A stretch of 64,000 bases of DNA from Streptococcus himalayensis (GTDB lineage Bacteria > Bacillota > Bacilli > Lactobacillales > Streptococcaceae), in NCBI RefSeq assembly GCF_001708305.1, contig NZ_CP016953.1, forward strand, positions 137,001 through 201,000, written 5' to 3'. Both the position numbers and the translations under genes were made by a program. Numbering within the stretch: the first letter of the stretch is position 1; every line of letters begins with the position of its first letter. The notes below the pieces were generated by a model. The model worked only from the letters and a program-made list of their open reading frames with translations, made no database searches and had not been told where the DNA came from. Positions 9,661 to 18,811 of the stretch are shown piece after piece.

Positions 9661-10188
9661 TTATATTCCTTTTGTAAATTGAATTGGGCCGTATTTCTCC
9701 TGAATTCGTTTGAGAACACGACGCTCCCGCGCTCGGTTGATTTGGGTATTGAGCGAATCATGCTGAACTAAAGGTTTCACCAAAATCGAACGAATCCCTG
9801 CTCGATGAGCAGCTCGAATATCCGTCATCAGCTGATCGCCAACCATGACAACCTCTTGTTTATCAATTGAAAATTTCTTGAGGGCACGGTCAATCCCAAA
9901 GGTAAAAGGCTTCAAAGACCAATAGACATAGTCAATCCCAAATCGCTCCACCGCACGGCGCACCCGCTTTTGCGTATTATTAGACACAACTACCACTTTC
10001 ACCCCAGCATCTCGCATATCATGCAACCACTGGCGCATTTCCTTGGTGCCATCAGGATTGTTCCAAGCAATCAAGGTATTGTCTAAATCGACTAAAACCG
10101 CTCGAATACCGTGTTTTCCCAAACTCTCTACTGTCAAATCATAGACTGCCTCAATCGCAAAATCAGGCATGTAATTTTCAATTCCCAC
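9661..10188 (-). CDS. yqeG: YqeG family HAD-IIIA phosphatase
   Basis: A 175-residue HAD-superfamily phosphatase (YqeG subgroup; some relatives dephosphorylate phosphatidylglycerophosphate). The nucleophile motif is VLVDLDNTLIAW; motif II is VVVSNNT and the terminal acidic motif is VMVGDQLMTDIRAA. The GTG at 10188 is preferred to the ATG 18 nt further on because GGAG lies six nt before it and the family starts xGIENYMPDF or similar. It is the promoter-proximal gene of the block; an extended -10 (TGGTACAAT, 10218-10226) lies about 30 nt upstream. Confidence 0.93.
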   Translation of the reverse strand: MGIENYMPDFAIEAVYDLTVESLGKHGIRAVLVDLDNTLIAWNNPDGTKEMRQWLHDMRDAGVKVVVVSNNTQKRVRRAVERFGIDYVYWSLKPFTFGIDRALKKFSIDKQEVVMVGDQLMTDIRAAHRAGIRSILVKPLVQHDSLNTQINRARERRVLKRIQEKYGPIQFTKGI

Positions 10189-10266
10189 ACTTCACTCCAA
10201 AAAATTCTACTTTCTTTATTGTACCATAAATCATTCTTCCTCGCACCTAGAATCTTTGAGGAAAGC

Positions 10267-10294
10267 AAAAATGCACCCAAATCAGGCACATTTT
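10267..10294 (-). terminator. terminator after dnaJ
   Basis: A stem formed by ATGTGCC and GGGTGCAT (two G-U pairs) with a short loop and a following T5 run, starting about 8 nt after the dnaJ stop. It separates the chaperone cluster from yqeG. Confidence 0.7.
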
Positions 10295-10301
10295 CACTGC
10301 T

Positions 10302-11432
10302 TTACATTTCTTCAAAAGCATCCTTCACCTTATCGAAAAATCCTTTTTTCTTTGGATGAACATTGATGTTTCCAGCAGCTGCAAACTGTTTCAAGGCTGC
10401 TTTTTGTTGCTCATTGAGATTGGTTGGAGTGACAATGTTTACCGTCACATATTGGTCACCGACAGCACCACCGCGAAGTTGTGGAGCTCCTTTTCCACGC
10501 AGACGGAAACGTTTCCCTGTTTGGGTTCCTTCTGGAATCGTCAGCTCGACATTGCCATGAACCGTTGGAATCTCGACACTATCCCCCAATGCAGCCTGAA
10601 CAAAGTTAAGGTCTAATTTGTAGAAAATCGTAGATCCATCCCGTTCGAACTTATCACTTGCCTCAACCTGCACCACAACATACAAATCTCCGTAAGGGCC
10701 GCCATTAAAACCAGCTTCACCTTGACCGGACAAACGAATTTGTTGACCAGTTTCCACGCCAGCTGGAACTTTTACAGTAACTGTATGAGCCTGCTTTTCA
10801 TGACCAGTACCGTGACACGTATGACAGGGATCTTTGATTTCTTTTCCACGACCATGACAGACATCACAGGTTACCTGGCGGCGCATCATACCAAGCGGTG
10901 TTTGGGTATCGACGTTAATGACGCCAGCACCATGACAACGACCACAAGTGACCGGACTGGTGCCTGGTTTTGCACCAGAACCTGTACAAGTCCGACAAGT
11001 CGCCTCACGATTGTAGCTAACTTCTTTTTCTGCCCCAAAAATCGCTTCTTCAAATTTCAAATTGATCCGGTATTGAAGATCGTCTCCTTGACGCGGTGCA
11101 TTTGGATTGCGGCTTGCTCCACCACCTCCAAAGAAGCTAGAGAAAATATCCTCAAAGCCTCCAAAACCAGCACCGTCAAAGCCACTAAAGCCTCCGCCAC
11201 CGAAACCACCTTGGGCACCAGCAGCCCCAAATTGATCATAGCTAGCCCGCTTTTGGGCATCACTAAGCGTTTCATAAGCCTCTTGAATGTCCTTATATTT
11301 TTGCTCCGCACCAGCTTCTTTGTTGATATCTGGATGGTACTTCTTGGACATTTTCCGATAAGCCTTTTTGATTTCATCCTGAGACGCATCCTTTGACACC
11401 CCCAGACGATCGTAAAATTCTGTATTGTTCAT
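10302..11432 (-). CDS. dnaJ: chaperone DnaJ (Hsp40)
   Basis: A 376-residue co-chaperone that stimulates DnaK ATP hydrolysis and presents unfolded proteins. A J domain (residues 1-70) contains the HPD motif ([11 protein letters not shown]); then come a Gly/Phe-rich linker ([15 protein letters not shown]) and four zinc-finger CxxCxGxG repeats ([32 protein letters not shown]). The ATG at 11432 gives the family start [12 protein letters not shown]. Remarkably, no Shine-Dalgarno lies directly upstream: a 105-bp repeat (11437-11541) separates the start from AGAAAGGA at 11545-11552. The pseudo-start next to that site opens only MNPP and then a stop. Confidence 0.95.
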   Translation of the reverse strand: MNNTEFYDRLGVSKDASQDEIKKAYRKMSKKYHPDINKEAGAEQKYKDIQEAYETLSDAQKRASYDQFGAAGAQGGFGGGGFSGFDGAGFGGFEDIFSSFFGGGGASRNPNAPRQGDDLQYRINLKFEEAIFGAEKEVSYNREATCRTCTGSGAKPGTSPVTCGRCHGAGVINVDTQTPLGMMRRQVTCDVCHGRGKEIKDPCHTCHGTGHEKQAHTVTVKVPAGVETGQQIRLSGQGEAGFNGGPYGDLYVVVQVEASDKFERDGSTIFYKLDLNFVQAALGDSVEIPTVHGNVELTIPEGTQTGKRFRLRGKGAPQLRGGAVGDQYVTVNIVTPTNLNEQQKAALKQFAAAGNINVHPKKKGFFDKVKDAFEEM

Positions 11433-11436
11433 AATT

Positions 11437-11541
11437 AAGATACCAAGCCCGTAAACAGCAAAGTCAAAATAGCAAATGTGACGAAGACGCTTGCGTCTAG
11501 GAAACATTTGTTTTTTTTGACACAGACGTTAGGGCGGGTTC
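11437..11541 (+). repeat. 105-bp structured element, copy R1 (between SD and start of dnaJ)
   Basis: Begins AAGATACCAAGCCCG and ends GGGCGGGTTC. Nested inverted repeats are GA.ACC with GGT.TC at the base, GCCC with GGGC, CAAATG with CATTTG in the middle, and AGACGC with GCGTCT at the apex. The apical stem is flanked by conserved ACGA and AGGA. It starts 4 nt from the dnaJ ATG. It is oriented against the mRNA. Confidence 0.85.
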
Positions 11542-11555
11542 ATTTCCTTTCTGTT

Positions 11556-11713
11556 AAGATACTAAGGGCGTTAAATGGACAAAGTCAAAATAGAAGATTT
11601 GACAACGGACCTTTACGTCCTAGGAAAATCTATACCTAAAGGTAGCCATATCTGTAAGCCAGCTATGCTGGAACAGCTATGTCTCTTTTTGGCACCGTCC
11701 GTAGCCCGTGTTC
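11556..11713 (+). repeat. structured element, copy B (158 bp, with an inserted hairpin module)
   Basis: Begins AAGATACTAAGGGCG and ends GCCCGTGTTC. It keeps the family pairs GGGC with GCCC, AGATTT with AAATCT, and an apical GGAC with GTCC. Between the middle stem and the right end it carries an extra module: ACCT-AA-AGGT followed by CCAGC-TAT-GCTGG, framed by CATATCTGTAA and AACAGCTATG. The same module occurs in copy C with different but still paired stem bases. Confidence 0.8.
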
Positions 11714-11905
11714 AATTCAGAACACTTGTATTCCTTTCTATAATTTTAGAAGGTTATTTTTTGATCACTTCCTTAATCAGTAGGGAGCAAACGATAACTC
11801 CATTTTTACACAATTTTTTGAGAAGAGTTTTCATGCTGTTTTATTTAGCTATGAATATTTTTTATTCACAAAAATCTAACTAACCTTTTCAATATTATTC
11901 ATTTT
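11714..11905. other. intergenic DNA, no gene supported
   Basis: An A+T-rich spacer between structured element B and the unrecognised gene at 11906-12811. An AGAAAGGA at 11736-11743 (minus strand) resembles another orphan Shine-Dalgarno. No convincing terminator or coding region was seen. Confidence 0.5.
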
Positions 11906-12811
11906 TTAAAAATCTATAGATTTTACACCGTATTTATCAAGTGGAAGCTCATTCCTATTTTCGAAGAAACTTCCATCTTCGTTCTTAGTAATATAAAAGT
12001 CAAATTGAGGATCTCCACTCTTCTTATTTCTATACTTCATTTTTTGAGAAAGATCTTTTAGATTTTTCCCTAGAATTGATACTCCCGTATATCTTCCATC
12101 TATATTTGTAAAAAAGATTAGTTTTGCATCATCTTCTACATTTTTTATAAAACTTTCTCTTAAACTATACCACGTAGTCCATTTAAAATTATTTTCTTGA
12201 GTATAGTCTATGTAGTTCTTACTGTATTTTATATTGTTCACACTAGTATCATAAGTTTTAGAAATCTTATCTTTTATTTCATGTAAACTAAGTTTAGAAA
12301 AGTCATTTTCTCTATTCGAATTTTCAAAATTAGAAACTTTCTCAACTGTCTCTGAAGAAATTTCGTCATCACTAACGAAAATGACAGATTTTGAACTCTT
12401 AAATTGCTCCTCTTCGTTTTTTGAAGGATCCATCTTATCTTTTATATACAGTAAATATGTTTCTAAGAATGTTCCTTTATATCCTTCAATTTGTTCCAAA
12501 TCATCTATATGGTTTTGAAGCCGATTGTTGATATTACGCTCATCAGGCTTATCCTTATAGTATTTCCCAATTTCATCAATATCCTTTAGCATATTTAAAT
12601 TTTCATCACGTTCTCGGTCAGATTTATTACTTAACCAAGAATAGATAGCACCCACACCCACAAGAATTGTAGCCAATATTTCTGGAGATATAAATATATT
12701 GAATTTGCTGTCTTCAGCCACAGGATTAACAATCCAATAAATTACTACTATAGAAACTTCAATTACACCTAATATCCAATATTTCTTTAATAATTTTTTC
12801 CAATTTTCCAT
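11906..12811 (-). CDS. unrecognised membrane-associated protein
   Basis: A 301-residue protein I do not recognise. Two hydrophobic segments near the N-terminus (about residues 12-30, LGVIEVSIVVIYWIV, and 41-60, SPEILATILVGVGAIYSWL) are followed by a long, charged cytosolic-type region rich in Lys, Asp, Glu and Asn. The gene is visibly more A+T-rich than dnaK and dnaJ, between which it lies, in the same direction. Streptococci normally have dnaJ close behind dnaK, so this is probably an insertion. The start ATG at 12811 has only a weak ribosome site (ATAGAG). Membrane-anchored accessory or defence proteins have this layout, but no motif supports a function. Confidence 0.7.
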   Translation of the reverse strand: MENWKKLLKKYWILGVIEVSIVVIYWIVNPVAEDSKFNIFISPEILATILVGVGAIYSWLSNKSDRERDENLNMLKDIDEIGKYYKDKPDERNINNRLQNHIDDLEQIEGYKGTFLETYLLYIKDKMDPSKNEEEQFKSSKSVIFVSDDEISSETVEKVSNFENSNRENDFSKLSLHEIKDKISKTYDTSVNNIKYSKNYIDYTQENNFKWTTWYSLRESFIKNVEDDAKLIFFTNIDGRYTGVSILGKNLKDLSQKMKYRNKKSGDPQFDFYITKNEDGSFFENRNELPLDKYGVKSIDF

Positions 12812-13009
12812 TATAACTCTATTTTCTGTTACAGCATATATTACTTACCCAAAAACAGAGGCTGGATTTCAACCTCTGTGATCGAGTTTTGATAGTTAAT
12901 ATTTTTGAGATTTACTGTTGACTGTTTTACGACGTGAGAAAAGCGTTTTGACATTAAATGCTTTTCGAGCTAGCAAGTCGTTTAGGCAATTCGTCATAGC
13001 AATTGCCGT

Positions 13010-13042
13010 AGAATGACAACCACGTTAGTGGTTAGTCATTCT
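13010..13042 (-). terminator. strong hairpin after dnaK
   Basis: A 14-bp stem with one bulged base, outer arm AGAATGAC and inner arm AACCAC, loop TAAC, starting 8 nt after the dnaK stop codon. No T-run follows, so it may stabilise the dnaK message 3' end or attenuate transcription. Further inverted repeats (GAAAAGCGTTT at 12929-12965, and ACAGAGG with CCTCTGT at 12856-12880) fill the spacer up to 12880. Confidence 0.6.
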
Positions 13043-13049
13043 TAACGAG

Positions 13050-14983
<1,934 letters not shown>

Positions 14984-15133
14984 CATTCCTTTCCTAATGT
15001 TTTTTTCTATTTTACTTTAGTGATCAATTTACAAATAGTTTACGGACATCTCGGTCCAGAATAGTCCTATTTTTTACCCAGCCATAACTAGCCTGTCATT
15101 TGTTTTAGACCTAGGCAATGCGGTATACATCAA

Positions 15134-15235
15134 CTAGGCTAGATAGTTTTCTTTTAATCTAGGCAAGGCGCTGGCGGCTATACTGAGGTATGCCGATGCG
15201 ACTTAACGACGAGTAAAAGGAAAATAGCAGACTAG
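15134..15235 (+). repeat. short inverted-repeat (MITE-like) element, copy D1, abutting the grpE stop
   Basis: About 102 bp with imperfect terminal inverted repeats (CTAGGCTAGATAGTTTTC at one end, CTAGTCTGCTATTTTCC from the other) and an internal GCGACTTAACGACG. The grpE stop codon lies in its terminal CTAG. A second member with the same internal motif is at 57659-57763. The rest of the grpE-dnaK spacer (14996-15133) shows no gene. Confidence 0.6.
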
Positions 15236-15756
15236 TTGTACACGACTACCATAGCAGGTCGCAACACCCTCTCATGCAGTTTATAGCCTTTCTGGAAGAC
15301 TTGTGCAATCGTATCAACTGGATGTTCGTCATCCGCTGGCATGGTTTGGATGGCCATGTGGAAGTTAGGGTCAAATGCCCCGTCCACTGCTACTTCTTCA
15401 ATCCCTTCATCCTTCAGTGCTTGAATTAGGCTTTCTTGAACCATTTCAAGACCTTTTTTTACATCATCTGTTAGTCCTTCTACGGCTAACGCACGCTCGA
15501 GGTTATCAAGCGACGGCAAAATTGCCTTAGCTAAATCCTGACTGCGATAGCGTTGCAAGGTTTGACGTTCTTCGTTGCTACGGCGTTGGATATTTTGCAT
15601 TTCGGCTACTGCTCGTAGATACTTGTTTTCAAAGTCCTCAGCACGTTCATTCGCAAGTTCTAATTCCGACTTTTCTTGAGTTGCTTCTTCTTGGACAACT
15701 TCTTCTGTCCCTTCCACTTCCTCAAGCTGTTCTTCTTTTTTCATTTCTTCGGTCAC
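15232..15756 (-). CDS. grpE: nucleotide exchange factor GrpE
   Basis: A 174-residue homodimeric factor that releases ADP from DnaK. An acidic N-terminal tail (residues 1-35) leads into a long helix ([18 protein letters not shown]) and the C-terminal beta domain containing [11 protein letters not shown] and [16 protein letters not shown]. The start appears to be GTG at 15756 because AAGGAGG lies seven nt before it; the ATG four codons later has no site. It follows hrcA after a spacer filled with structured repeats. Its stop codon falls inside the end of a MITE-like element. Confidence 0.95.
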   Translation of the reverse strand: MTEEMKKEEQLEEVEGTEEVVQEEATQEKSELELANERAEDFENKYLRAVAEMQNIQRRSNEERQTLQRYRSQDLAKAILPSLDNLERALAVEGLTDDVKKGLEMVQESLIQALKDEGIEEVAVDGAFDPNFHMAIQTMPADDEHPVDTIAQVFQKGYKLHERVLRPAMVVVYN

Positions 15757-15845
15757 ACGAAACCTCCTTTTTATTCATTTCAACTATTCTCTAAGATCTT
15801 TGTGTATTGTCCTTACTTTTTAACGCTCTCATGTTTTGGAGAACT

Positions 15846-16010
15846 GAGTTCGAGCTAAAAGTTTGGCTCCCTTTAGGGATAGCTGGCCTTGTAAGCACGG
15901 CTCACTACGTCAATCTCCTAGTTTTCTATAGCTGTTGCGGGCTTAGCCCGCTTTACAGATATGGATGCCCTTAGGGTATATTCCAACTTTTTTTAACGCT
16001 CTCACATCTT
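15846..16010 (-). repeat. structured element, copy C (165 bp, with hairpin module) plus a fragment to about 15806
   Basis: Begins AAGATGTGAGAGCG and ends GCTCGAACTC on the mRNA strand. GAGC pairs with GCTC and the terminal GA(T)GT with ACTC, where copies A and B pair GGGC with GCCC and GA(T)AC with GTTC. It includes the extra module seen in copy B: CCC-TAA-GGG, then GCGGGC-TAA-GCCCGC framed by CATATCTGTAA and AACAGCTATA. A truncated third start (AACATGAGAGCGTTAAA) follows at about 15806-15831. Confidence 0.75.
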
Positions 16011-16018
16011 AATAAACT

Positions 16019-16123
16019 GAACTCGGGCTAAAATCTCGGAAAAAAGACAAACACTCCTAGAAGCCTCAGCTTCTTCGTCGTATTTCCTATTTTTCATTCG
16101 ATTTTTTCACGCCCTCGTATCTT
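16019..16123 (-). repeat. 105-bp structured element, copy A, starting in the hrcA stop codon
   Basis: Begins AAGATACGAGGGCG, whose AA is part of the hrcA TAA, and ends GCCCGAGTTC. Stems are GGGC with GCCC, AAATAC with GTGTTT, and an apical AGAAGC with GCTTCT flanked by ACGA and AGGA. It is oriented with the mRNA. Eight nt separate it from copy C, so the two are in tandem. Confidence 0.85.
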
Positions 16124-17156
16124 AATGCACCTCGTAATGGTTACTACTTAAGTAACGATAGAAGTCGGTTAACTTCATCATGAGAACTCGGTTCACGAGA
16201 TTGATAAGACTCATCATGCGGTTGTAATCCACATTGATTGGACCGATGACAGCTAAGATTCCAAATCCACGATAAGGGATGAGAAACTTGGTTGTCACTA
16301 CGGTCAGATGAGCAAGCGATGGTTCTCGACTGTCTGCCACCTTGACACTCTGCATTTCATCTTCAGCTAGATTGCTCCGCATTTCAAGGGCTACTTTTTG
16401 CGGAAATTCAAAGAACTGGTAAGCCCCAATATCCGCAAAATCAAGCAAGCGAATCTTTCCAGCCGTCACCACATTCTCGGTAAAAAGATCTGAGAAAATG
16501 TGTTCAAATAGATGCAAGACATTATCTGTCGTGACAAAATGCCGCTGGATAATCTGCGGAATTTCGGTCCTGAGTTTGTAATGAATATCTAGTACCGTTT
16601 TCCCCAGCAATCGTTCTAAGACCAGATTTCTGACTTCCCTTAAATCTTCACGGAGAAAATTCTTAGGAATGGCAAATTGTCTGGTCAGCGTTTTTGACTC
16701 ATCTAAGGTCATCACAGCCAAAGCTGCATGCTGACTGAGAATGACGATGTCAAACGCTGTGAGTTTCTGCTGACTAGGTTCAACATCAAGCACCGCCACC
16801 GTACAGGACGTTAAATCCGACAAGATGGTCGCGGCTGTCTGCAAAATGTCATCCAGTCGGAAAAATTCTTGATCGAAACTCCTGACAACCTGATACATAT
16901 CTTCTTCAGCTAGACTATCAAAGGTTAGGGAATGCTCCACAAAGTATTTGAAACCTTCTACACTAGGCATTCGACCACTCGAGGTATGAGCTTTTTCAAG
17001 CAATCCTTTTTTCTCTAGAGCCGCCATTTCATTTCGAATGGTAGCACTACTTGAAGAAATACTGTCTTGGAGAGCTTTTGACCCGACTGGCTCGTGCGTT
17101 TTCGTAAAGATTTCAACGATCAAATTTAGAATTTCATGTTGGCGTTCTGTTACCAA
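16122..17156 (-). CDS. hrcA: heat-inducible transcription repressor HrcA
   Basis: A 344-residue repressor that binds CIRCE operators and is itself kept active by the GroE chaperonin. The N-terminal winged helix is visible ([20 protein letters not shown], then [20 protein letters not shown]), followed by [16 protein letters not shown], a family hallmark. The start is a TTG at 17156 with GGAGG seven nt upstream, giving MVTERQ; no ATG fits. It heads the hrcA-grpE-dnaK-dnaJ unit. Two perfect CIRCE sites flank its promoter, so it should repress its own operon. Length is normal. Confidence 0.96.
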   Translation of the reverse strand: MVTERQHEILNLIVEIFTKTHEPVGSKALQDSISSSSATIRNEMAALEKKGLLEKAHTSSGRMPSVEGFKYFVEHSLTFDSLAEEDMYQVVRSFDQEFFRLDDILQTAATILSDLTSCTVAVLDVEPSQQKLTAFDIVILSQHAALAVMTLDESKTLTRQFAIPKNFLREDLREVRNLVLERLLGKTVLDIHYKLRTEIPQIIQRHFVTTDNVLHLFEHIFSDLFTENVVTAGKIRLLDFADIGAYQFFEFPQKVALEMRSNLAEDEMQSVKVADSREPSLAHLTVVTTKFLIPYRGFGILAVIGPINVDYNRMMSLINLVNRVLMMKLTDFYRYLSSNHYEVH

Positions 17157-17184
17157 AACCTCACCTCCATTCGGAATTCTAGCA

Positions 17185-17211
17185 TTAGCACTCTTGTCCC
17201 CCGAGTGCTAA
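17185..17211. promoter_or_regulatory. CIRCE operator 1
   Basis: A perfect HrcA-binding CIRCE: TTAGCACTC, 9 nt, GAGTGCTAA. It lies just downstream of the hrcA promoter in the leader. Confidence 0.97.
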
Positions 17212-17222
17212 CTTATGATTCT

Positions 17223-17250
17223 ATTATACACCGATTATTCTTAAAGTCAA
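17223..17250 (-). promoter_or_regulatory. hrcA operon promoter
   Basis: -35 TTGACT (17245-17250), 16-nt spacer, perfect -10 TATAAT (17223-17228). It is sandwiched between the two CIRCE sites. Confidence 0.88.
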
Positions 17251-17267
17251 GGGAAAAAACCAAAAAA

Positions 17268-17294
17268 TTAGCACTCTTTTGTCTGGAGTGCTAA
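17268..17294. promoter_or_regulatory. CIRCE operator 2, bordered by IS copy 2
   Basis: A second perfect CIRCE (TTAGCACTC, 9 nt, GAGTGCTAA), 18 nt upstream of the -35. IS copy 2 inserted at its edge: the 8-bp target duplication (17292-17299) takes in the last three bases, so the operator is preserved on the hrcA side. Confidence 0.96.
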
Positions 17295-17299
17295 AAATC

Positions 17300-18713
17300 G
17301 GCTCTATAATATCTGTAGTGGGTAAATCCACTGTAGAGATTATGGAGCCTTTTTCAGTGTAGAAAAAAAGTCCCATATGACCTATAATGAAAAGCGATAA
17401 AACCATCATTTAGAAAGACTCATATGGAACAACTAAATCTTATCACAAATTTTCTCAAAATGAAAGACAAAAATATCACGATCACTAATGAATGCGACAT
17501 GGGAACTCACTTAGAACTCCACGGTCACTTGGATTACACAGCCCCTAAATGCTCTTCCTGCAAGGGACAAATGGCTAAGTACGACTTCCAGAAAGCCTCT
17601 AAAATCCCCTACTTAGAAACTGCTGGCTACCCGCTACTTATCCGCCTTCGAAAGCGTCGTTTCAAGTGCAAAGACTGTGGGAAAATAGCGGTCGCTGAAA
17701 CTCCTATTGTTAAGAAGAACCATCAAATCTCTGTCGCTGTCAACCAGAAAATCGCACAATTACTCATCGAAAAGCAAGCAATGACACATATCGCACACAG
17801 ACTCTCCATTTCAACATCTACAGTTATTCGAAAACTCAATGAGTTTAAGTTTGAAACGGATTGGGCTAAGCTTCCAGAAGTCATGTCCTGGGATGAGTAT
17901 GCCTTCAAGAAAGGGAAAATGAGCTTTATCGCTCAAGATTTTGACACAAATAACATCATCGCTATCCTTGATGGAAGAACGCAAGCAACCATCCGAAATC
18001 ACTTTCTGAGATACCCTAGACAGGTCAGAAACCGCGTTAAATTCATCACTATGGACATGTTTAGCCCTTACTATCAACTAGCCAAACAACTTTTTCCTCA
18101 TGCTAAAATCGTGCTTGATCGTTTCCACGTTGTGCAACATCTCAGCCGTGCTATGAACCGTGTCCGCATACAAATCATGAATCAATTCGATAGAAAATCC
18201 CAGGAATACCGTGTCTTAAAACGCTACTGGAAACTGGTACAACAAGATAGCCGTAAACTCAGTGATAAACGGTTTTATCGCCCTACATTTCGCATGCATT
18301 TGACCAATAAGGAAATCTTAGACAAGCTCCTATCCTACTCAGATGAGTTACGACAACATTATGAACTCTATCAACTTCTTTTATTCCATTTCCAAGAGAA
18401 GAACTCAGATCATTTCTTTGACCTAATTGAACAAGAAATAGCCACTGTTAACCCTATTTTCCAGACGGTATTTAAGACGTTTCTAAAGGATAAGGACAAG
18501 GTTTTAAACGCCTTGGAATTGCCTTATTCCAACGCTAAATTGGAAGCTACCAATAATCTTATCAAAGTCATTAAACGAAATGCCTTTGGTTTCAGGAACT
18601 TTGAAAACTTCAAAAAGCGGATTTTGATTGCCTTAAACATCAAAAAAGAGAAGACCAAGTTGGTCCTCTCTAGATGTTAGCTGACATCTACCCACTACAG
18701 TTGACAAAGAGCC
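17300..18713 (+). mobile_element. ISL3-family insertion sequence, copy 2
   Basis: A 1414-bp element with the same inverted repeats as copy 1 and a perfect 8-bp target duplication TAAAAATC (17292-17299 and 18714-18721). It lies between the divergently transcribed hrcA and DUF2207 genes, and its left edge touches CIRCE 2. It does not separate hrcA from its promoter, but it has removed native DNA from its upstream side and may bring outward transcription. Confidence 0.96.
17424..18680 (+). CDS. ISL3-family transposase (IS copy 2)
   Basis: A full-length 418-residue transposase, with the same zinc-finger, helix-turn-helix and DDE blocks as copy 1. It differs by CSSCKG, CKDCGKIAV, WAKLPEV, KFITMD, YYQLAK, FHVVQ and EKNSDHFF. 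Its protein is identical to that of copy 4 (61724-62980), so copies 2 and 4 are recent relatives. No inactivating change is seen. Confidence 0.96.
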   Translation: MEQLNLITNFLKMKDKNITITNECDMGTHLELHGHLDYTAPKCSSCKGQMAKYDFQKASKIPYLETAGYPLLIRLRKRRFKCKDCGKIAVAETPIVKKNHQISVAVNQKIAQLLIEKQAMTHIAHRLSISTSTVIRKLNEFKFETDWAKLPEVMSWDEYAFKKGKMSFIAQDFDTNNIIAILDGRTQATIRNHFLRYPRQVRNRVKFITMDMFSPYYQLAKQLFPHAKIVLDRFHVVQHLSRAMNRVRIQIMNQFDRKSQEYRVLKRYWKLVQQDSRKLSDKRFYRPTFRMHLTNKEILDKLLSYSDELRQHYELYQLLLFHFQEKNSDHFFDLIEQEIATVNPIFQTVFKTFLKDKDKVLNALELPYSNAKLEATNNLIKVIKRNAFGFRNFENFKKRILIALNIKKEKTKLVLSRC

Positions 18714-18811
18714 TAAAAATCAGTCTCAAGTCTGAGCTGTTATTTCCTATAATAATCTAGATTTTTTGAAATTTTAGAGTATAATAGAAGATAAAAAGGG
18801 GGGAATGTCTC

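Noticed and set aside
11541..11543. An alternative dnaJ start next to AGAAAGGA
   Set aside because: The frame opened there ends after four codons (MNPP), and its GAAC comes from the end of the repeat, so it is not the gene start. The apparent ATGAAC duplication with the true start is best explained this way.
11575..11883. A 102-codon rightward ORF
   Set aside because: It runs straight through structured element B and non-coding spacer, has no ribosome site, and its composition follows the repeat hairpins.
17224..17409. Short leftward ORF across the hrcA promoter and IS left end
   Set aside because: It joins CIRCE, promoter and IS sequence and has no ribosome site; a product of the insertion junction.
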